Position numbers and translations under genes: made by a program. A stretch of DNA of 64,000 bases from Melitaea cinxia (taxonomy: Eukaryota; Arthropoda; Insecta; Lepidoptera; Nymphalidae): contig NC_059405.1 of NCBI RefSeq assembly GCF_905220565.1, positions 806,001 through 870,000 on the forward strand. The letters are read 5' to 3'. Positions 10,746-20,342 of this stretch are shown here, piece after piece. The stretch's first letter is position 1. Every line of letters begins with the position of its first letter. The notes under the pieces were generated by a model. That model worked only from the letters and a program-made list of their open reading frames with translations, was not told the DNA's origin and ran no database searches.

Positions 10746-11057
10746 TCTTACTATGCGCTACCTAGGTGAAAATAAAGAGCGTAGGGTTACCACAAACTGC
10801 ACCAACGGGACAGTCAATAATAAAAATGTGCAAATATGAAAATAATCAAGATGAATCTTTCTTCAAGGTTTCGTCGGAAAAATCTGATTAGCCATAATAT
10901 TCGTGAACGAGAGAATGTTCGAGATTACCGAGCGAATTGAATTTAAATTCAATACGTTACTGAATGAGTATTAGCGAATAGAGTGGTGAGAACTGGAGCG
11001 TTCTGTCTTCGATATTGGCTATGTCTTTTTGTAGGTTCTTGTTATGCATATCAATTA

Positions 11058-11091
<34 letters not shown>

Positions 11092-11503
11092 ATAATGTTG
11101 TTAAAATTTATGATGCATTTTTATGGCTATATTAAATACATAGACAATGGACTAATCATTAGTTTATTGTTTTCTAATGTTTACGCGAATTTCATTCATT
11201 ATAAAGAAAATAACTTTTTAGGATTTTATCGCGGTTTATTAGATCTTTTAGATGCCCGATGTTTCGGATACTTTACAGTAACCGGTTACGGGAGGACCTC
11301 ATGATAAAATCCGAAACAGTTGTTTCATTATAAGTCATTAGCTTAACGAACAGATTTTTTTTCTAGAATTCAATTAAAAATCACACGTGTTCTTGACTTG
11401 TGACAAGGAAAATTAGTCTTTTGAAATCTTAAGTCTTATTTATCCATTACTGTTATCATATCGTGCCTCCATCTATTATCTATTGTCTGTATGGATAAAA
11501 TTA
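10746..11503. other. Unrecognised, with (TA)n/(TG)n microsatellite
   Basis: A (TA)n run at about 11058-11079 passes into (GT)6. The 74-codon frame starting there has no domain and is treated as chance. Confidence 0.45.
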
Positions 11504-11775
11504 TAAACTGCTGGGCATAGGCCTCTTTCTCGATGTAAGAGAAGGATTGGAGCTTAATTCGCCACGCTGCTTTACTGTGGGTTGGTGGGTATGTTTAAGA
11601 TAAGTAAAGATCGCTATCAGGTATTTATGATAAAAACTGAGACTGAGAATGACAGACATAAAAACCGTAAAGAAATTTTCGTAGAAATACAAATTACGAT
11701 CCCGAGCAGAAATCGAACTCGTAAATTGGTGGTGTTTTAAGCGACGACTCACACCACTACACCAGAGTGAACTTA
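11504..11775 (-). mobile_element. Family M SINE, nearly full length
   Basis: Tail CTGCTGGGCATAGGCCTCTT at the left. On the right, GAAATCGAACTCGTAAA (degraded B box, reversed) and CACACCACTACACCAGAG (A box, reversed) close the tRNA-like head. Confidence 0.7.
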
Positions 11776-12124
11776 GTGCATTTTGTGATTTCCTCCTCAA
11801 ATTATATTTTCACAGTATATAATATAACTAAATAGCATACTTTAGAATTTTATAATCCACTCTTACTCTGAAGATCTGCTTAATAATTTTGAAGCCAAGT
11901 AAGCCGTGAAAGCACTGTAAGTGTAATGTAAGCATTGCATTAAGAATATCTCGTGAAATATTCTCACTGTAAAATATCTCTTTTCTAATGTTAGAATTTA
12001 TTACTTTTACTCATGACCTCGTTCGTACAAAGGTATTTCATTTGAAAATAACGCTTGTAACTTGACTATGTATCAAGGTACTTGTATTTCTTTCTTTCTT
12101 TCTTCTATTACAATAAATTTTAAT

Positions 12125-12656
12125 ACGAAAAAAAATTTTTTTAATCGTCTTAAAAACGGAGGAGGTTATCAATTCGACTGTGTTTTTTTACGTGTGTGCT
12201 TGGGCCTCCTTAAGCCTACACCTAGGTTGCAAGTCCTGGGAACTGCTCTGAGTTTTTCACGGCTTACGTTTATCCATGGAATGCTTAGAATTTTGTCTCC
12301 TCTGGGTGGTCCGATTTCAATAATTCTATTTTAATTGAAAGGTTTTGCTTTTCATGTAGTCCCCATGTTAATTTAATCGAGATTTGAGCACTTTTTGATT
12401 TATCTCTTATAATGCGTATTTACTTGACTATTTTTTCGTCGATCCATGTTGTGTTTTTGATTTGATGATTTTAGTTTTAATCGAAAGTTGGTGCCTTTCG
12501 CGTGGATGCATTCAAATTTTATTGCGATTTGACGAGTTCTTTTAGATATATCTCTAATAATGCGTATTTCCTTTATTATTTTTTCAACTTTTTGCGTTCT
12601 ATTACTGGTTGATGTTATTGAAGTTGTTTTTTTTGTTTGCAAGCAGAAAAAATTCA
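12125..12656 (+). repeat. Family D repeat, diverged copy
   Basis: ACGGAGGAGGTTATCAATTC at the left, several AATGCGTATTTACTTGAC-type blocks inside, and TTGAAGTTGTTTTTTTTGTT then TTGCAAGCAG at the right correspond to the copy at 354-958. It is clearly more diverged. Confidence 0.6.
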
Positions 12657-12657
12657 C

Positions 12658-12985
12658 TCACAGCAGTCTAATATAGTCCACTGCTGGACATAGGCCTCCA
12701 AAAGTTAGTGCCAAAAATGGCGTGAACTCATGTGTTTTGCCCATAGGCACCACGCTGGGCAGGCGGGCTGGTGACCGCAGGGCTGGCTTTGTCGCACCGA
12801 AGACGCTGCTGCCCGTCTTCGGCCTGTGTATTTCAAAGCCAGCAGTTGGATGGTTATCCCGCCATCAGTCGGCTTTTTAGGTTCCAAAGTGGTAGTCGAA
12901 CTGTGTTATCCCATAGTCGCCTCTTACGACACCCACGGTAAGAAAGGGGTGGCTATATTCTAATTACCTTAACCACACAGGAACA
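12658..12985 (-). mobile_element. Family R SINE, near full length
   Basis: From the AGTCCACTGCTGGACATAGG tail at the left to the GGGGTGGCTATATTC and CCACACAGG head at the right. It directly follows the family D copy, suggesting insertion at its edge. Confidence 0.75.
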
Positions 12986-13100
12986 AGCCATAACCGAAAC
13001 AATCCATAACAGAAACAATTATAGAAACAAAATTCTATAATAAAGTTGATACTTATTGAATATACATTTTTAAGTAATTTTGAATCGTGATTTGATTTTT

Positions 13101-13255
13101 GAAGTTATACTTCTTTTATATTTTTTACGATGCGCGTGCATACCGTCACGTAAAACCGACACCCTGAAGTTAGCTAGTCAACGAAGAAGATGTTAGCAAC
13201 GTGAAGCTAGCTAGCCAATGAAGTATAACTTCTTACGTGCGTACATAAGTACACA
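13101..13255. repeat. Family G MITE-like repeat
   Basis: Bounded by GAAGTTATACTTC and GAAGTATAACTTC, with CCGACACCCTGAAGTTAG inside. The same arrangement recurs at 51465-51634. Confidence 0.55.
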
Positions 13256-13819
13256 CACTCTCTGTTTGTTTTATGTAAATTTCACAATCGAGAAAAAAGT
13301 TCAAAATTTTTTTTTTTTTTACTTAGTTGTAGTGTTGTAGTTTATTTTTAAACAACATCAAAATGATACCGATACCGAAGTTGTACCGATTTTGGTGAGT
13401 ATTTTTACATTACAATGTGTGCTTGTCATGGGATCACCTATTTAAGTTCGAGAGCCATTGATTATGTTTACGACGTCCTCATTTTATTATTTGTTGATGT
13501 TAATTTAAGTCGTTTTTTTTTTTGTAAAGTATGAAAATGATTGTAAAATTCATTTATATCAAACAAACAAGAGGAAGAGTGAGAGAGAAAAAGAGATACA
13601 AGAGACAGATAAAAAACATAAATAAAAATAAAATAAAATACGAGAGAGGTCGCCGAAATTCTATTAAGGTTGTAATCTCGAACGCACCGATCAATCTCCT
13701 TCGCGTCTTCTCGTCTTCGTGACATTAAGTAAATCAATGCTATTTTGGGAGCCGTTAAAGCCATAAAGTCCAATTAGTAATAATGTCCTTTTTGTAATTA
13801 GCCAGAATACATATATTTA
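13256..13819. other. AT-rich, with a possible family D relic
   Basis: About 13365-13520 carries diverged family D phrases (AAGTTGTACCGATTTTGG, TTAATTTAAGTCG). The short open frames at 13468-13773 overlap low-complexity AAATA-rich DNA and are not credible genes. Confidence 0.4.
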
Positions 13820-14015
13820 CTAGCTGACCCCGCAAACGTTGTTTTGCCGTTTATGTTATTAGCCCATTTAATCCCCCCTTCTTATAACTCAGGGGTATGA
13901 AAAATAGATGTTGTTTGATTCTCAGACCTACCCGATATGCACACAAAATTTCATAAAAATCGTTTCAGAGGAGTATTGTAACTAACATTGCAACACGAGA
14001 ATTTTATATATAAGA
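13820..14015 (-). mobile_element. Short non-autonomous Helitron (196 bp)
   Basis: On the reverse strand it starts TCTTATATATAAAATTCTCG (at 14015) and ends with a GC-rich stretch and CAGCTAG (13820-13826), followed by T. This fits the 5'-TC and 3'-CTAG Helitron rule with insertion next to T. Related copies lie at 41479-42156, 45121 and 50186-50499. Confidence 0.7.
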
Positions 14016-14227
14016 TTTATTAAGCATTACAGCTACGAGCGCTGTATAAGTATTTATAGGAAATAACACGTAAAAATATTCAGCGCTTTTAGCTTTAAAT
14101 TATTTCGTTTGTTTTTTTCTTGAAATACAATTGAACATGAATTATAAAGGAGGTTTTATTGTAGCGACTCGTCACAATTGTTATATTCTTTAAATATTCC
14201 ATGCGATTTAAGAAAAAAAAAAAAGCT

Positions 14228-14336
14228 TTAAACGCCTTTACTGTGACGTATGTGGCTTGTTAGACAAATTAGAACACATGTTTAATAAGTGTATTAAAAA
14301 GAAAGTAAAAAAAAGGAAGTAATTGATGAAACATTT
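14228..14336 (+). pseudogene. LINE C-terminal fragment, left half, interrupted by the LTR element
   Basis: The plus strand encodes FYCDVCGLLDKLEHMFNKCI, homologous to the C-x2-C...H...C segment of the relic at 5355-5740. It breaks off at ATTT (14333-14336), the target duplication of the LTR element. The right half resumes at 20504. The frame is decayed. Confidence 0.6.
14333..14336. repeat. Target site duplication ATTT (left)
   Basis: Matches ATTT at 20500-20503. Four-base duplications are usual for the gypsy group. Confidence 0.85.
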
Positions 14337-14493
14337 TATAAAGGTTGTAATGGGAGATGGAAATCAAACCATGTCGAATGCTTTAGTAAGACTACTTTAT
14401 TAATATGTTACTCACGTAATTTATACTTACATTTAGGATATGTGTATATACGCTAATATAATATAATACGCTATAATGAGCTAATACACTACA
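14337..14493 (-). repeat. 3' LTR (157 bp)
   Basis: Read on the minus strand it begins TGTAGTGTATTAGC and ends CAACCTTTATA. It contains AATAAA at 14396-14401. The terminus is TG...TA instead of the canonical TG...CA. It is short for a gypsy-group LTR. Confidence 0.9.
14396..14401 (-). promoter_or_regulatory. Polyadenylation signal AATAAA in 3' LTR
   Basis: AATAAA on the minus strand, in the second half of the LTR, where the element's transcript should be cut. Confidence 0.55.
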
Positions 14494-14508
14494 CCTCCCA
14501 TCGGGAGC
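14494..14508 (-). promoter_or_regulatory. Polypurine tract
   Basis: The minus strand reads GCTCCCGATGGGAGG directly before the TGTAGTG of the 3' LTR, the place where plus-strand DNA synthesis is primed. A 15-A run (T on the minus strand) follows on the gene side. Confidence 0.75.
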
Positions 14509-14891
14509 AAAAAAAAAAAAAAATTAACAGTACAATTTTTTTTTTTGTAAAAACTAATCTAACATACAAGTATGCTGGATATAAAATATGTTAAAAATAT
14601 GCTAACATAACATTAAACAATATCATTTTCAAATAAAAATTGAATAAATGTCATATTTACTATAATTATAATAGGTTACAATAATATATGCTTAATCTAT
14701 TTTACGTCAAAATAGTTTTCATTTTTTTTTTCTTTATACTTTATTAAAGTTACATTTTAATCATTTATTATTATCAAACAATAATACAAAAATAATGTCA
14801 AGTCAATATTAATTATATAATGCAATAATAATTAAGTGAGTCACAATTATACTTAAAGTTATACAAACATATATCGAGTCTTGTTTCTTTG
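14509..14891 (-). other. Untranslated region between pol and the polypurine tract
   Basis: About 380 bp of very AT-rich DNA with no env-like frame. Confidence 0.7.
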
Positions 14892-17800
14892 TTATTCATA
14901 ATAAGGCTTAGTTCGATTTTTATGAAAGATGTCTAATTTTCCGTTTATTTCGACTTCTACATTTGGTGATAATTCTCTAATTACATTGTAGGGTCCAGAG
15001 TATAGAGTTTTTAATTTATTACCAGTCTCATTTTTAATAAGGATTTTGTCATTCGGTTTATATGTAAAAGTATTTGTATAAGTATCATATTTCTTTTTCC
15101 TACTAAGTTTACTGTTAATTAAATTGTTACGTGCCTCCGTTTGCGATACTTGTAACCTGTATTTAAGTTCGAGGGGATAAATATCATGATTATATAAGGG
15201 TTCAATAGTTTTTGTAAGATTACTTGGCAAGCTGCATTTTTCCCCAAAAACTAGTTCATACGGCGTAAACTGGGTAGTGGTGTGGACAGTTGTATTATAT
15301 GCAAAACACCAGAACGGCAACCAATAACTCCATGTTTCTGGTCTTTGTTCTGTATTGATTCTTAAAAATGAATTTAGACTTTTGTGACTATTTTCTAGTG
15401 CGCCAATACTTTGGTGATGATATGCTGTGGAATTCAATTTAGAAATATTTAAAAGTTTACATACCTCTTTAAAAGTATCCGCCATGAATTCTGTACCTCT
15501 GTCTGTTGCTATCTCTTTCGGTATACCGTACCTAAGAATAAAATCAGTAACAAAGGCTCGGGCGACCTCGGATGATGATTTTGTCGTGAGAGGCATTGCG
15601 CATACATATTTTGACAACTCGCATTGTAATGTGAGAATATACATGTAATTATTGCTATCTCTATCAAGTGGTCCTACTAAATCTAAAAATACTTTTTCGA
15701 ATGCAGTATTTGCAGTAGAAGTAATTGACATTGGCTCTTTCAGCGAAATTGTATATTTTTGCTTTTGACATTTAAAACATTTACTAACAAAATTCGTTAC
15801 ATCTTTTTCAATCCCAGGCCAAAAGTAATATTTTTTTATATTGTTTATCATTCTTCTGATGCCCGCGTGGCCACTTGTGGGCAACAGATGAAAATCGTTT
15901 AATATTACTTTCCTATCGTCAATATTTTCAATACGCTCAACATCTTTTAAAATACATAAACGAGGACCCTCCCAGTTTTTATAGTTTTTAATTTCGCTCA
16001 CTAGCTTTTCTACAAATATATAGTTATTTTTATTTTTTATTATGTATATTTCGTCGATCGACATTTTTCTACAAAACTTACTCAGCTCTCTCGCAAATTC
16101 GGCTCGCGAAATTTGTGATTGAGAAGCTGGATTTATAAATAAATTAAAGTGAGCGCTATCGTACGAAAAAATACTATTTTCATAATTTATTTTATTCTTA
16201 TTCCTTAGTATATTCAAGTTATGTTTATCTATAAAGCGTAATTCTACTGAATTTTTGGGTTTTTTATGAATATCGACGACACGTGGTTGATCAGGCCAAG
16301 TGTTGCCGTTATTCGTAGTATCAATTTGGGAATTTGAATTCAATGCTTTCATATCACTCATTCTTCGTCTTTGAGCACGCGTCATCACAAATATACTTTC
16401 ATTCATCTCTTTCAATTCTTTCGAAGTCACAGTCACACGAGATAATGCATCTGCAGCTGCATTCTCTTTGCCTGTCACATATTCAATAACGTAGTCATAC
16501 TCTTCAAGCACGAGTCTAAATTTAAGTAATCTACTGGATGGATCTTTCATATTAAAAAGATAAATTAAAGGTTTGTGATCTGTAATAATTTTGAAACTTC
16601 GGCCGTACACATAAGGTCTAAAATGCTTAACAGCCCAAACCACCGCTAATAACTCCTTTTCAATGGTTGGATAATTTTTTTCGGCTTTATTAAGGGTTCT
16701 ACTGGCAAAAGCAACAGGGCGATTATCTGAATTCGATAAAATAGCTCCAATTGCATAGCCTGAGGCATCTGTTTGGATTATAAATTGATTTTTCTCGGAA
16801 AAATCGGGATATTGTAATATTGGAGGCGATGTTATATGATATTTTAAAGTTTCAAACGATTTTTGACAATTTTTGTCCCAATTAAATTTAACATTTTTAC
16901 GACACAACGCGTTTAAAGGATATGCAATTTCTGCAAATTTTGGTATGAATTTTCGATAAAAATTTGCCAAAGCTACAAACCTCCTAGTCTCATCAACATT
17001 ATGTGGAACCGGGTAATTTTTAATTACACTAATCTTTTCAGGATCGGGTAGAACACCTTCACTAGAAACAACGTGCCCTAAATAAAGTAGTTGCTTTTTA
17101 AGAAAATCGCATTTAGACGGGTTTAATTTTAAATTAAAGTTCCGAATCCTTTCAAAGACTTCAATTAAATTTTTATTATGATCTTCTAAATTTCTTCCCA
17201 TAATTATTAGATCGTCAAGATAACAAAGGCATTTATCATATGTGAGTCCCGCCATTGCCATGGTCATCATACGTGAAAAGGAACTAGGACTAGTTTTGAG
17301 CCCCATAGGAAGTCTAGTCATTTGATATTGACCAGAAGAGAATGCGGTATATTTCCTACTATTTTCTTCTAACTCAATATTGTAAAATCCTTGATTTAAG
17401 TCCAAATGTGAAAAATAAATGCAACCCGAGAGTGAATCTAAAATTTCGTTAATATTCGGGAGTGGAAACTTGTCATCTACGATACAATTATTGAGTTTTC
17501 GATAATCTATTACTAAACGCCACTTTTTATCTCCGTCAGAACGTTTGGGTACTAAAAGAACAGGGCTACTCCATTCACTATTACATGGCTCTATAATACC
17601 TTCTTTTAATAAATTATCTATTTGTTTTTTAACTTCTTCCTTTTGTGAATGAGGAAGTCGATAAGGCTTGGAATACACTGGTACTGTATTTGGTTTTAAA
17701 ATAATAGAATGCTTATATAATTTCGTTGTGTTTAATTTATCACCTTGAATATAAAAAATATCATTGTATTTAGCACATAAGGGTAAAATGCTACTTTTCT

Positions 17801-18569
17801 CCTCTTTGTTTAAGTGATCTAGTTGTAAGATTGACAATAACTCTTTAACTCGTTCAGAATTATTAGGTGTTTTTTCAAAAGAACAAATATGAAAATCACT
17901 AGCTAAGAAAATAATGGGTTTAAAATCATTAATTTTCAATTGTAAATCTTGTTCAGTTGTATTTAAGATACGTATAGGTATTTGTCCGTCTGTCGGTTTA
18001 ACTAAGGTACTAGCGATAAAAATTCCACTTTGAATTTCAGATGGACTAACTACACATTCTTCAATCATATTAGTGTGAATAAAATGTATAGATTCAGATC
18101 GCGCTGGTATATTTAACAAATTATTTTCCATGTTTATAGGTAAATTTATCTTAATACCTTGATTCCACAATGTTAATGAACAAGCATTAAAGTTCAAGAT
18201 CGCGTAATATTTATTAAAGAAATCATGTCCAAGTATGCCACTAGCCTTACATGGCAATGAATCTAAAACATAAAATTGATGATTTATAATTTGATCCTCA
18301 ATCAAAAGATCTAGATAAACATATCCGATAGCGTTGATTTTACCTCCCAGACCGCTGACTACAAGATTCTCTTTATGGATTGGAATGTTCTGTGCAATGA
18401 TATGTTTATACTTAACAGCTGAAATTGAGGCGCCAGTGTCAAGTAATAAGTTATAAGAATAATTGTTTGATGAATTTATAGTTACATAACAAGTACTATT
18501 AGATGATAATATAATATTTTTAGTCACGAAAAAAATTATTAGGGTTGTCAGGATTAGAATTTTTATCAT
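14892..18569 (-). CDS. pol: Pol polyprotein: protease, reverse transcriptase, RNase H, integrase
   Basis: 1225 codons, uninterrupted. Residues 40-53 hold the aspartic protease motif LLLDTGAS, with ILGHD at 112-116. The reverse transcriptase spans about 290-510: the first catalytic Asp is D390 in HLDLNQG, followed by the YLDD box at 450-453. RNase H spans about 595-710, with likely catalytic D601 (QTDASG), E639, D664 (TDHKPL) and D707 (ADALSR). Integrase has an H2C2 zinc site (H894, H901, C931, C934) and a DD35E core (D963, D1023, E1059). A GPY motif at 1192-1194 precedes the end; no chromodomain is seen. All catalytic residues are present. The ATG at 18569 lies inside gag, +1 relative to gag, with an in-frame stop 15 nt upstream, so translation needs a frameshift or reinitiation. 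The hydrophobic first 20 residues may be an artefact of that. Confidence 0.95.
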   Translation of the reverse strand: MIKILILTTLIIFFVTKNIILSSNSTCYVTINSSNNYSYNLLLDTGASISAVKYKHIIAQNIPIHKENLVVSGLGGKINAIGYVYLDLLIEDQIINHQFYVLDSLPCKASGILGHDFFNKYYAILNFNACSLTLWNQGIKINLPINMENNLLNIPARSESIHFIHTNMIEECVVSPSEIQSGIFIASTLVKPTDGQIPIRILNTTEQDLQLKINDFKPIIFLASDFHICSFEKTPNNSERVKELLSILQLDHLNKEEKSSILPLCAKYNDIFYIQGDKLNTTKLYKHSIILKPNTVPVYSKPYRLPHSQKEEVKKQIDNLLKEGIIEPCNSEWSSPVLLVPKRSDGDKKWRLVIDYRKLNNCIVDDKFPLPNINEILDSLSGCIYFSHLDLNQGFYNIELEENSRKYTAFSSGQYQMTRLPMGLKTSPSSFSRMMTMAMAGLTYDKCLCYLDDLIIMGRNLEDHNKNLIEVFERIRNFNLKLNPSKCDFLKKQLLYLGHVVSSEGVLPDPEKISVIKNYPVPHNVDETRRFVALANFYRKFIPKFAEIAYPLNALCRKNVKFNWDKNCQKSFETLKYHITSPPILQYPDFSEKNQFIIQTDASGYAIGAILSNSDNRPVAFASRTLNKAEKNYPTIEKELLAVVWAVKHFRPYVYGRSFKIITDHKPLIYLFNMKDPSSRLLKFRLVLEEYDYVIEYVTGKENAAADALSRVTVTSKELKEMNESIFVMTRAQRRRMSDMKALNSNSQIDTTNNGNTWPDQPRVVDIHKKPKNSVELRFIDKHNLNILRNKNKINYENSIFSYDSAHFNLFINPASQSQISRAEFARELSKFCRKMSIDEIYIIKNKNNYIFVEKLVSEIKNYKNWEGPRLCILKDVERIENIDDRKVILNDFHLLPTSGHAGIRRMINNIKKYYFWPGIEKDVTNFVSKCFKCQKQKYTISLKEPMSITSTANTAFEKVFLDLVGPLDRDSNNYMYILTLQCELSKYVCAMPLTTKSSSEVARAFVTDFILRYGIPKEIATDRGTEFMADTFKEVCKLLNISKLNSTAYHHQSIGALENSHKSLNSFLRINTEQRPETWSYWLPFWCFAYNTTVHTTTQFTPYELVFGEKCSLPSNLTKTIEPLYNHDIYPLELKYRLQVSQTEARNNLINSKLSRKKKYDTYTNTFTYKPNDKILIKNETGNKLKTLYSGPYNVIRELSPNVEVEINGKLDIFHKNRTKPYYE

Positions 18570-18580
18570 TCGAATTTGTC
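18520..18580 (-). other. gag-pol overlap with candidate frameshift site
   Basis: The pol frame is open only from just after TGA (about 18579-18581), and gag stops at 18520, leaving about 60 nt for a frame change. The pol frame is +1 (equivalently -2) relative to gag. Within the overlap lies a run of seven T on the minus strand (18529-18535), read AAT TTT TTT CGT in gag. The exact slip site is inferred. Confidence 0.55.
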
Positions 18581-19704
18581 AAAATATGCATGGTTTGCTG
18601 TCTGCTCGACCCTTGATTCTTTTTATTGTAATTATTATGAAACCACTTACTTTTATTATCATGTGGCCTTGAAGTTCCTCGAAAATTGCCGCGTCTCCAG
18701 CCTCGTTCCGCGTTTCGACCTCTAAAAGATGGATTTTGGGAATGATGTTGAAAGTACGTGCCGTGACCACGGCGACCTCTGAATTGTCCAGTGTTAAAAT
18801 TCCTACGACCTCTGTAATTATAATATTGATTAAAATTTTGATGACGCATAGTCAAAACGTCTCCGGAGTGAACTGATGAGGAGTCTTCGTCTAGGGCCGC
18901 CTGCACCGCGTCGTTCAAGGACGAGTAATTTCTAGCTGTAACAATAGTTCCGAGACGACGGTTTCTTAGTCCGTCAGCAAATATTTTAATAGCTTGTTTT
19001 TCATTTCTCGGTTTTAAAACTTTAAAGTCAGATTCGTTACCCTCCGACTGAGATATCGTCAAGTCTACAAACATATTTGTTATTTTCCTACCATATTCTT
19101 CAATTGACAAATTATTTTGTTTAAACTGATTTAACTTAGCTTGGATAGAGGGTGCGGACTTTTTAGGTAATAAATTACATTTTATTGCCCGAATTAGGCT
19201 TTCAATATTATCATAACTAGTTTCTAATTTTAATTTTGCATTTTGTGAGAGTCGATTTTTTAGAACAAAATGAATTAATTTTTTCTTTGAGTCCTCGTCG
19301 AGTTCTAACATGTAATATTCTATGCTGTCAATAAGTTGTTTGATACTGACCTCATCATCGGATGCAATCGGTAATAAATTCATAGCAATCTTAAGATCAA
19401 ACTTAGCCATATTTTTGTTTATTTTTTCAGAAGACAAGCTACTACATAAATCTATGATAGATTCATACAATTCAAAAAAACATATACTTATTTTCTCTAT
19501 TCTTAAACATTCATCGACCTTAAATTTATCAGATAACTTATTTAATAATTCCAAATTTAAATTAAATCTATGAACCAAATTATCGGCCTCTTTAATTTTT
19601 CTAATAACAATTTCACCTTTTCTTCTACTTGGGCCTATTTTAATAAGATACGTCTTAATATCTTTTAACTGTGTATACAATTGATTAAGATCAGATTCCG
19701 TCAT
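18520..19704 (-). CDS. gag: Gag-like structural protein with RG-rich C-terminus
   Basis: 394 codons from an ATG at 19704. The first ~260 residues are predominantly helical-looking and charged, with the order expected of a capsid region. Residues 297-346 are rich in RGR, RGRR and RG repeats with Phe/Tyr, suiting RNA binding in place of a CCHC zinc knuckle; none is present. Lack of a zinc knuckle is a known trait of the mdg1/412 group. Its stop overlaps pol by 50 nt. Gag should form the intracellular particle that packages the element RNA. No frameshift or stop breaks it. The identity is inferred from position and composition, since Gag proteins are poorly conserved. Confidence 0.85.
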   Translation of the reverse strand: MTESDLNQLYTQLKDIKTYLIKIGPSRRKGEIVIRKIKEADNLVHRFNLNLELLNKLSDKFKVDECLRIEKISICFFELYESIIDLCSSLSSEKINKNMAKFDLKIAMNLLPIASDDEVSIKQLIDSIEYYMLELDEDSKKKLIHFVLKNRLSQNAKLKLETSYDNIESLIRAIKCNLLPKKSAPSIQAKLNQFKQNNLSIEEYGRKITNMFVDLTISQSEGNESDFKVLKPRNEKQAIKIFADGLRNRRLGTIVTARNYSSLNDAVQAALDEDSSSVHSGDVLTMRHQNFNQYYNYRGRRNFNTGQFRGRRGHGTYFQHHSQNPSFRGRNAERGWRRGNFRGTSRPHDNKSKWFHNNYNKKNQGSSRQQTMHILTNSNDKNSNPDNPNNFFRD

Positions 19705-19900
19705 ATCATATTAAATATTTGACTTAAACGTAAGTCTTAATAACATTAACAATAAAATATAGTAATAATAATCATAAAATCTAAATATTGCCGCATAATA
19801 AAAATAATGTAAACATAATTAATTCTATATACTTATGTTATATAATGTCCATAGGAATGCGCGCATAACACTCTTCATTTACAAACCCTTGGTACTGGTA
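19705..19900 (-). other. Spacer between the leader ORF and gag
   Basis: 196 bp, AT-rich. It probably holds the start of ribosome access to gag (reinitiation or leaky scanning) and perhaps packaging signals; none can be pinned down. Confidence 0.4.
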
Positions 19901-20212
19901 TTATTTGGTGTTATTGAGATCATTGCCTCGGATGCTGCACTCGTACATCTCACCAGGAGCTCTGCTTCTGTTCAGGGAACGTCGGATAATATCTCGTGAA
20001 ATCTGCGCTCGAATCCAGGATTGGTGGCAATTCTTGTATTGCTTGTATAAAAAATAGCAAATTCCCAGAAATAAAATTGTACATATCACTATCAGCACGA
20101 TGCTTATTGTCGATAAATGATATTTTAAGATCTCGTTGTTCGCGGAAATCACACCTCCAGCAGACTTTTGAGTGATGAACACATCTTCTTTTTCAACCTT
20201 GGACTGGCACAT
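19901..20212 (-). CDS. Leader ORF ('ORF0'): small single-pass membrane protein ahead of gag
   Basis: 103 codons from ATG at 20212, the first sizeable frame after the primer site and so the first met by ribosomes on the full transcript. Residues about 33-55 (STISIVLIVICTILFLGICY) form one strong membrane span. The N-terminal ~30 residues are polar without a cleavable signal. The C-terminal ~48 residues are basic (KQYKNCHQSW, RDIIRRSLNRSR), predicting a cytosolic tail. The frame is intact in an otherwise intact element. I do not recognise the family. It is not an env: it lies upstream of gag, is too short and has no fusion or furin signature. It could be an accessory protein for membrane targeting of particles, or a chance frame. 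Conservation in sister copies would decide. Confidence 0.6.
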   Translation of the reverse strand: MCQSKVEKEDVFITQKSAGGVISANNEILKYHLSTISIVLIVICTILFLGICYFLYKQYKNCHQSWIRAQISRDIIRRSLNRSRAPGEMYECSIRGNDLNNTK

Positions 20213-20322
20213 TCTCAGAAGAAAATATTAAAAAAAAATTAACTCAATAACTGCTCACAACTAAAGTCCAATGTTCAATAATATAACGTTTCATTTTCAC
20301 ACACGCGACACACGGCATAGCC

Positions 20323-20342
20323 GGATCCTGGCAGGGTCGCCA
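20323..20342 (-). promoter_or_regulatory. Primer binding site, tRNA-Arg-like
   Basis: The minus strand reads TGGCGACCCTGCCAGGATCC, starting at the base next to the 5' LTR. The complement ends ...GTCGCCA, matching the 3' end of insect tRNA-Arg(ACG) as I recall it with one difference. Use of tRNA-Arg is a known feature of 412 and mdg1. Confidence 0.75.

Noticed and set aside
13468..13773. 101-codon minus-strand frame
   Set aside because: Runs through AAATA-rich low complexity; the apparent hydrophobic residues follow base composition.
15427..15648. 73-codon plus-strand frame
   Set aside because: Antisense shadow of the integrase region of pol.
18579..18770. 63-codon minus-strand frame
   Set aside because: Lies inside gag in another frame and shows only the RG-rich low complexity.
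19901..20212. Env-like glycoprotein
   Set aside because: Lies before gag, only 103 residues, no signal peptide, fusion motif or cleavage site.
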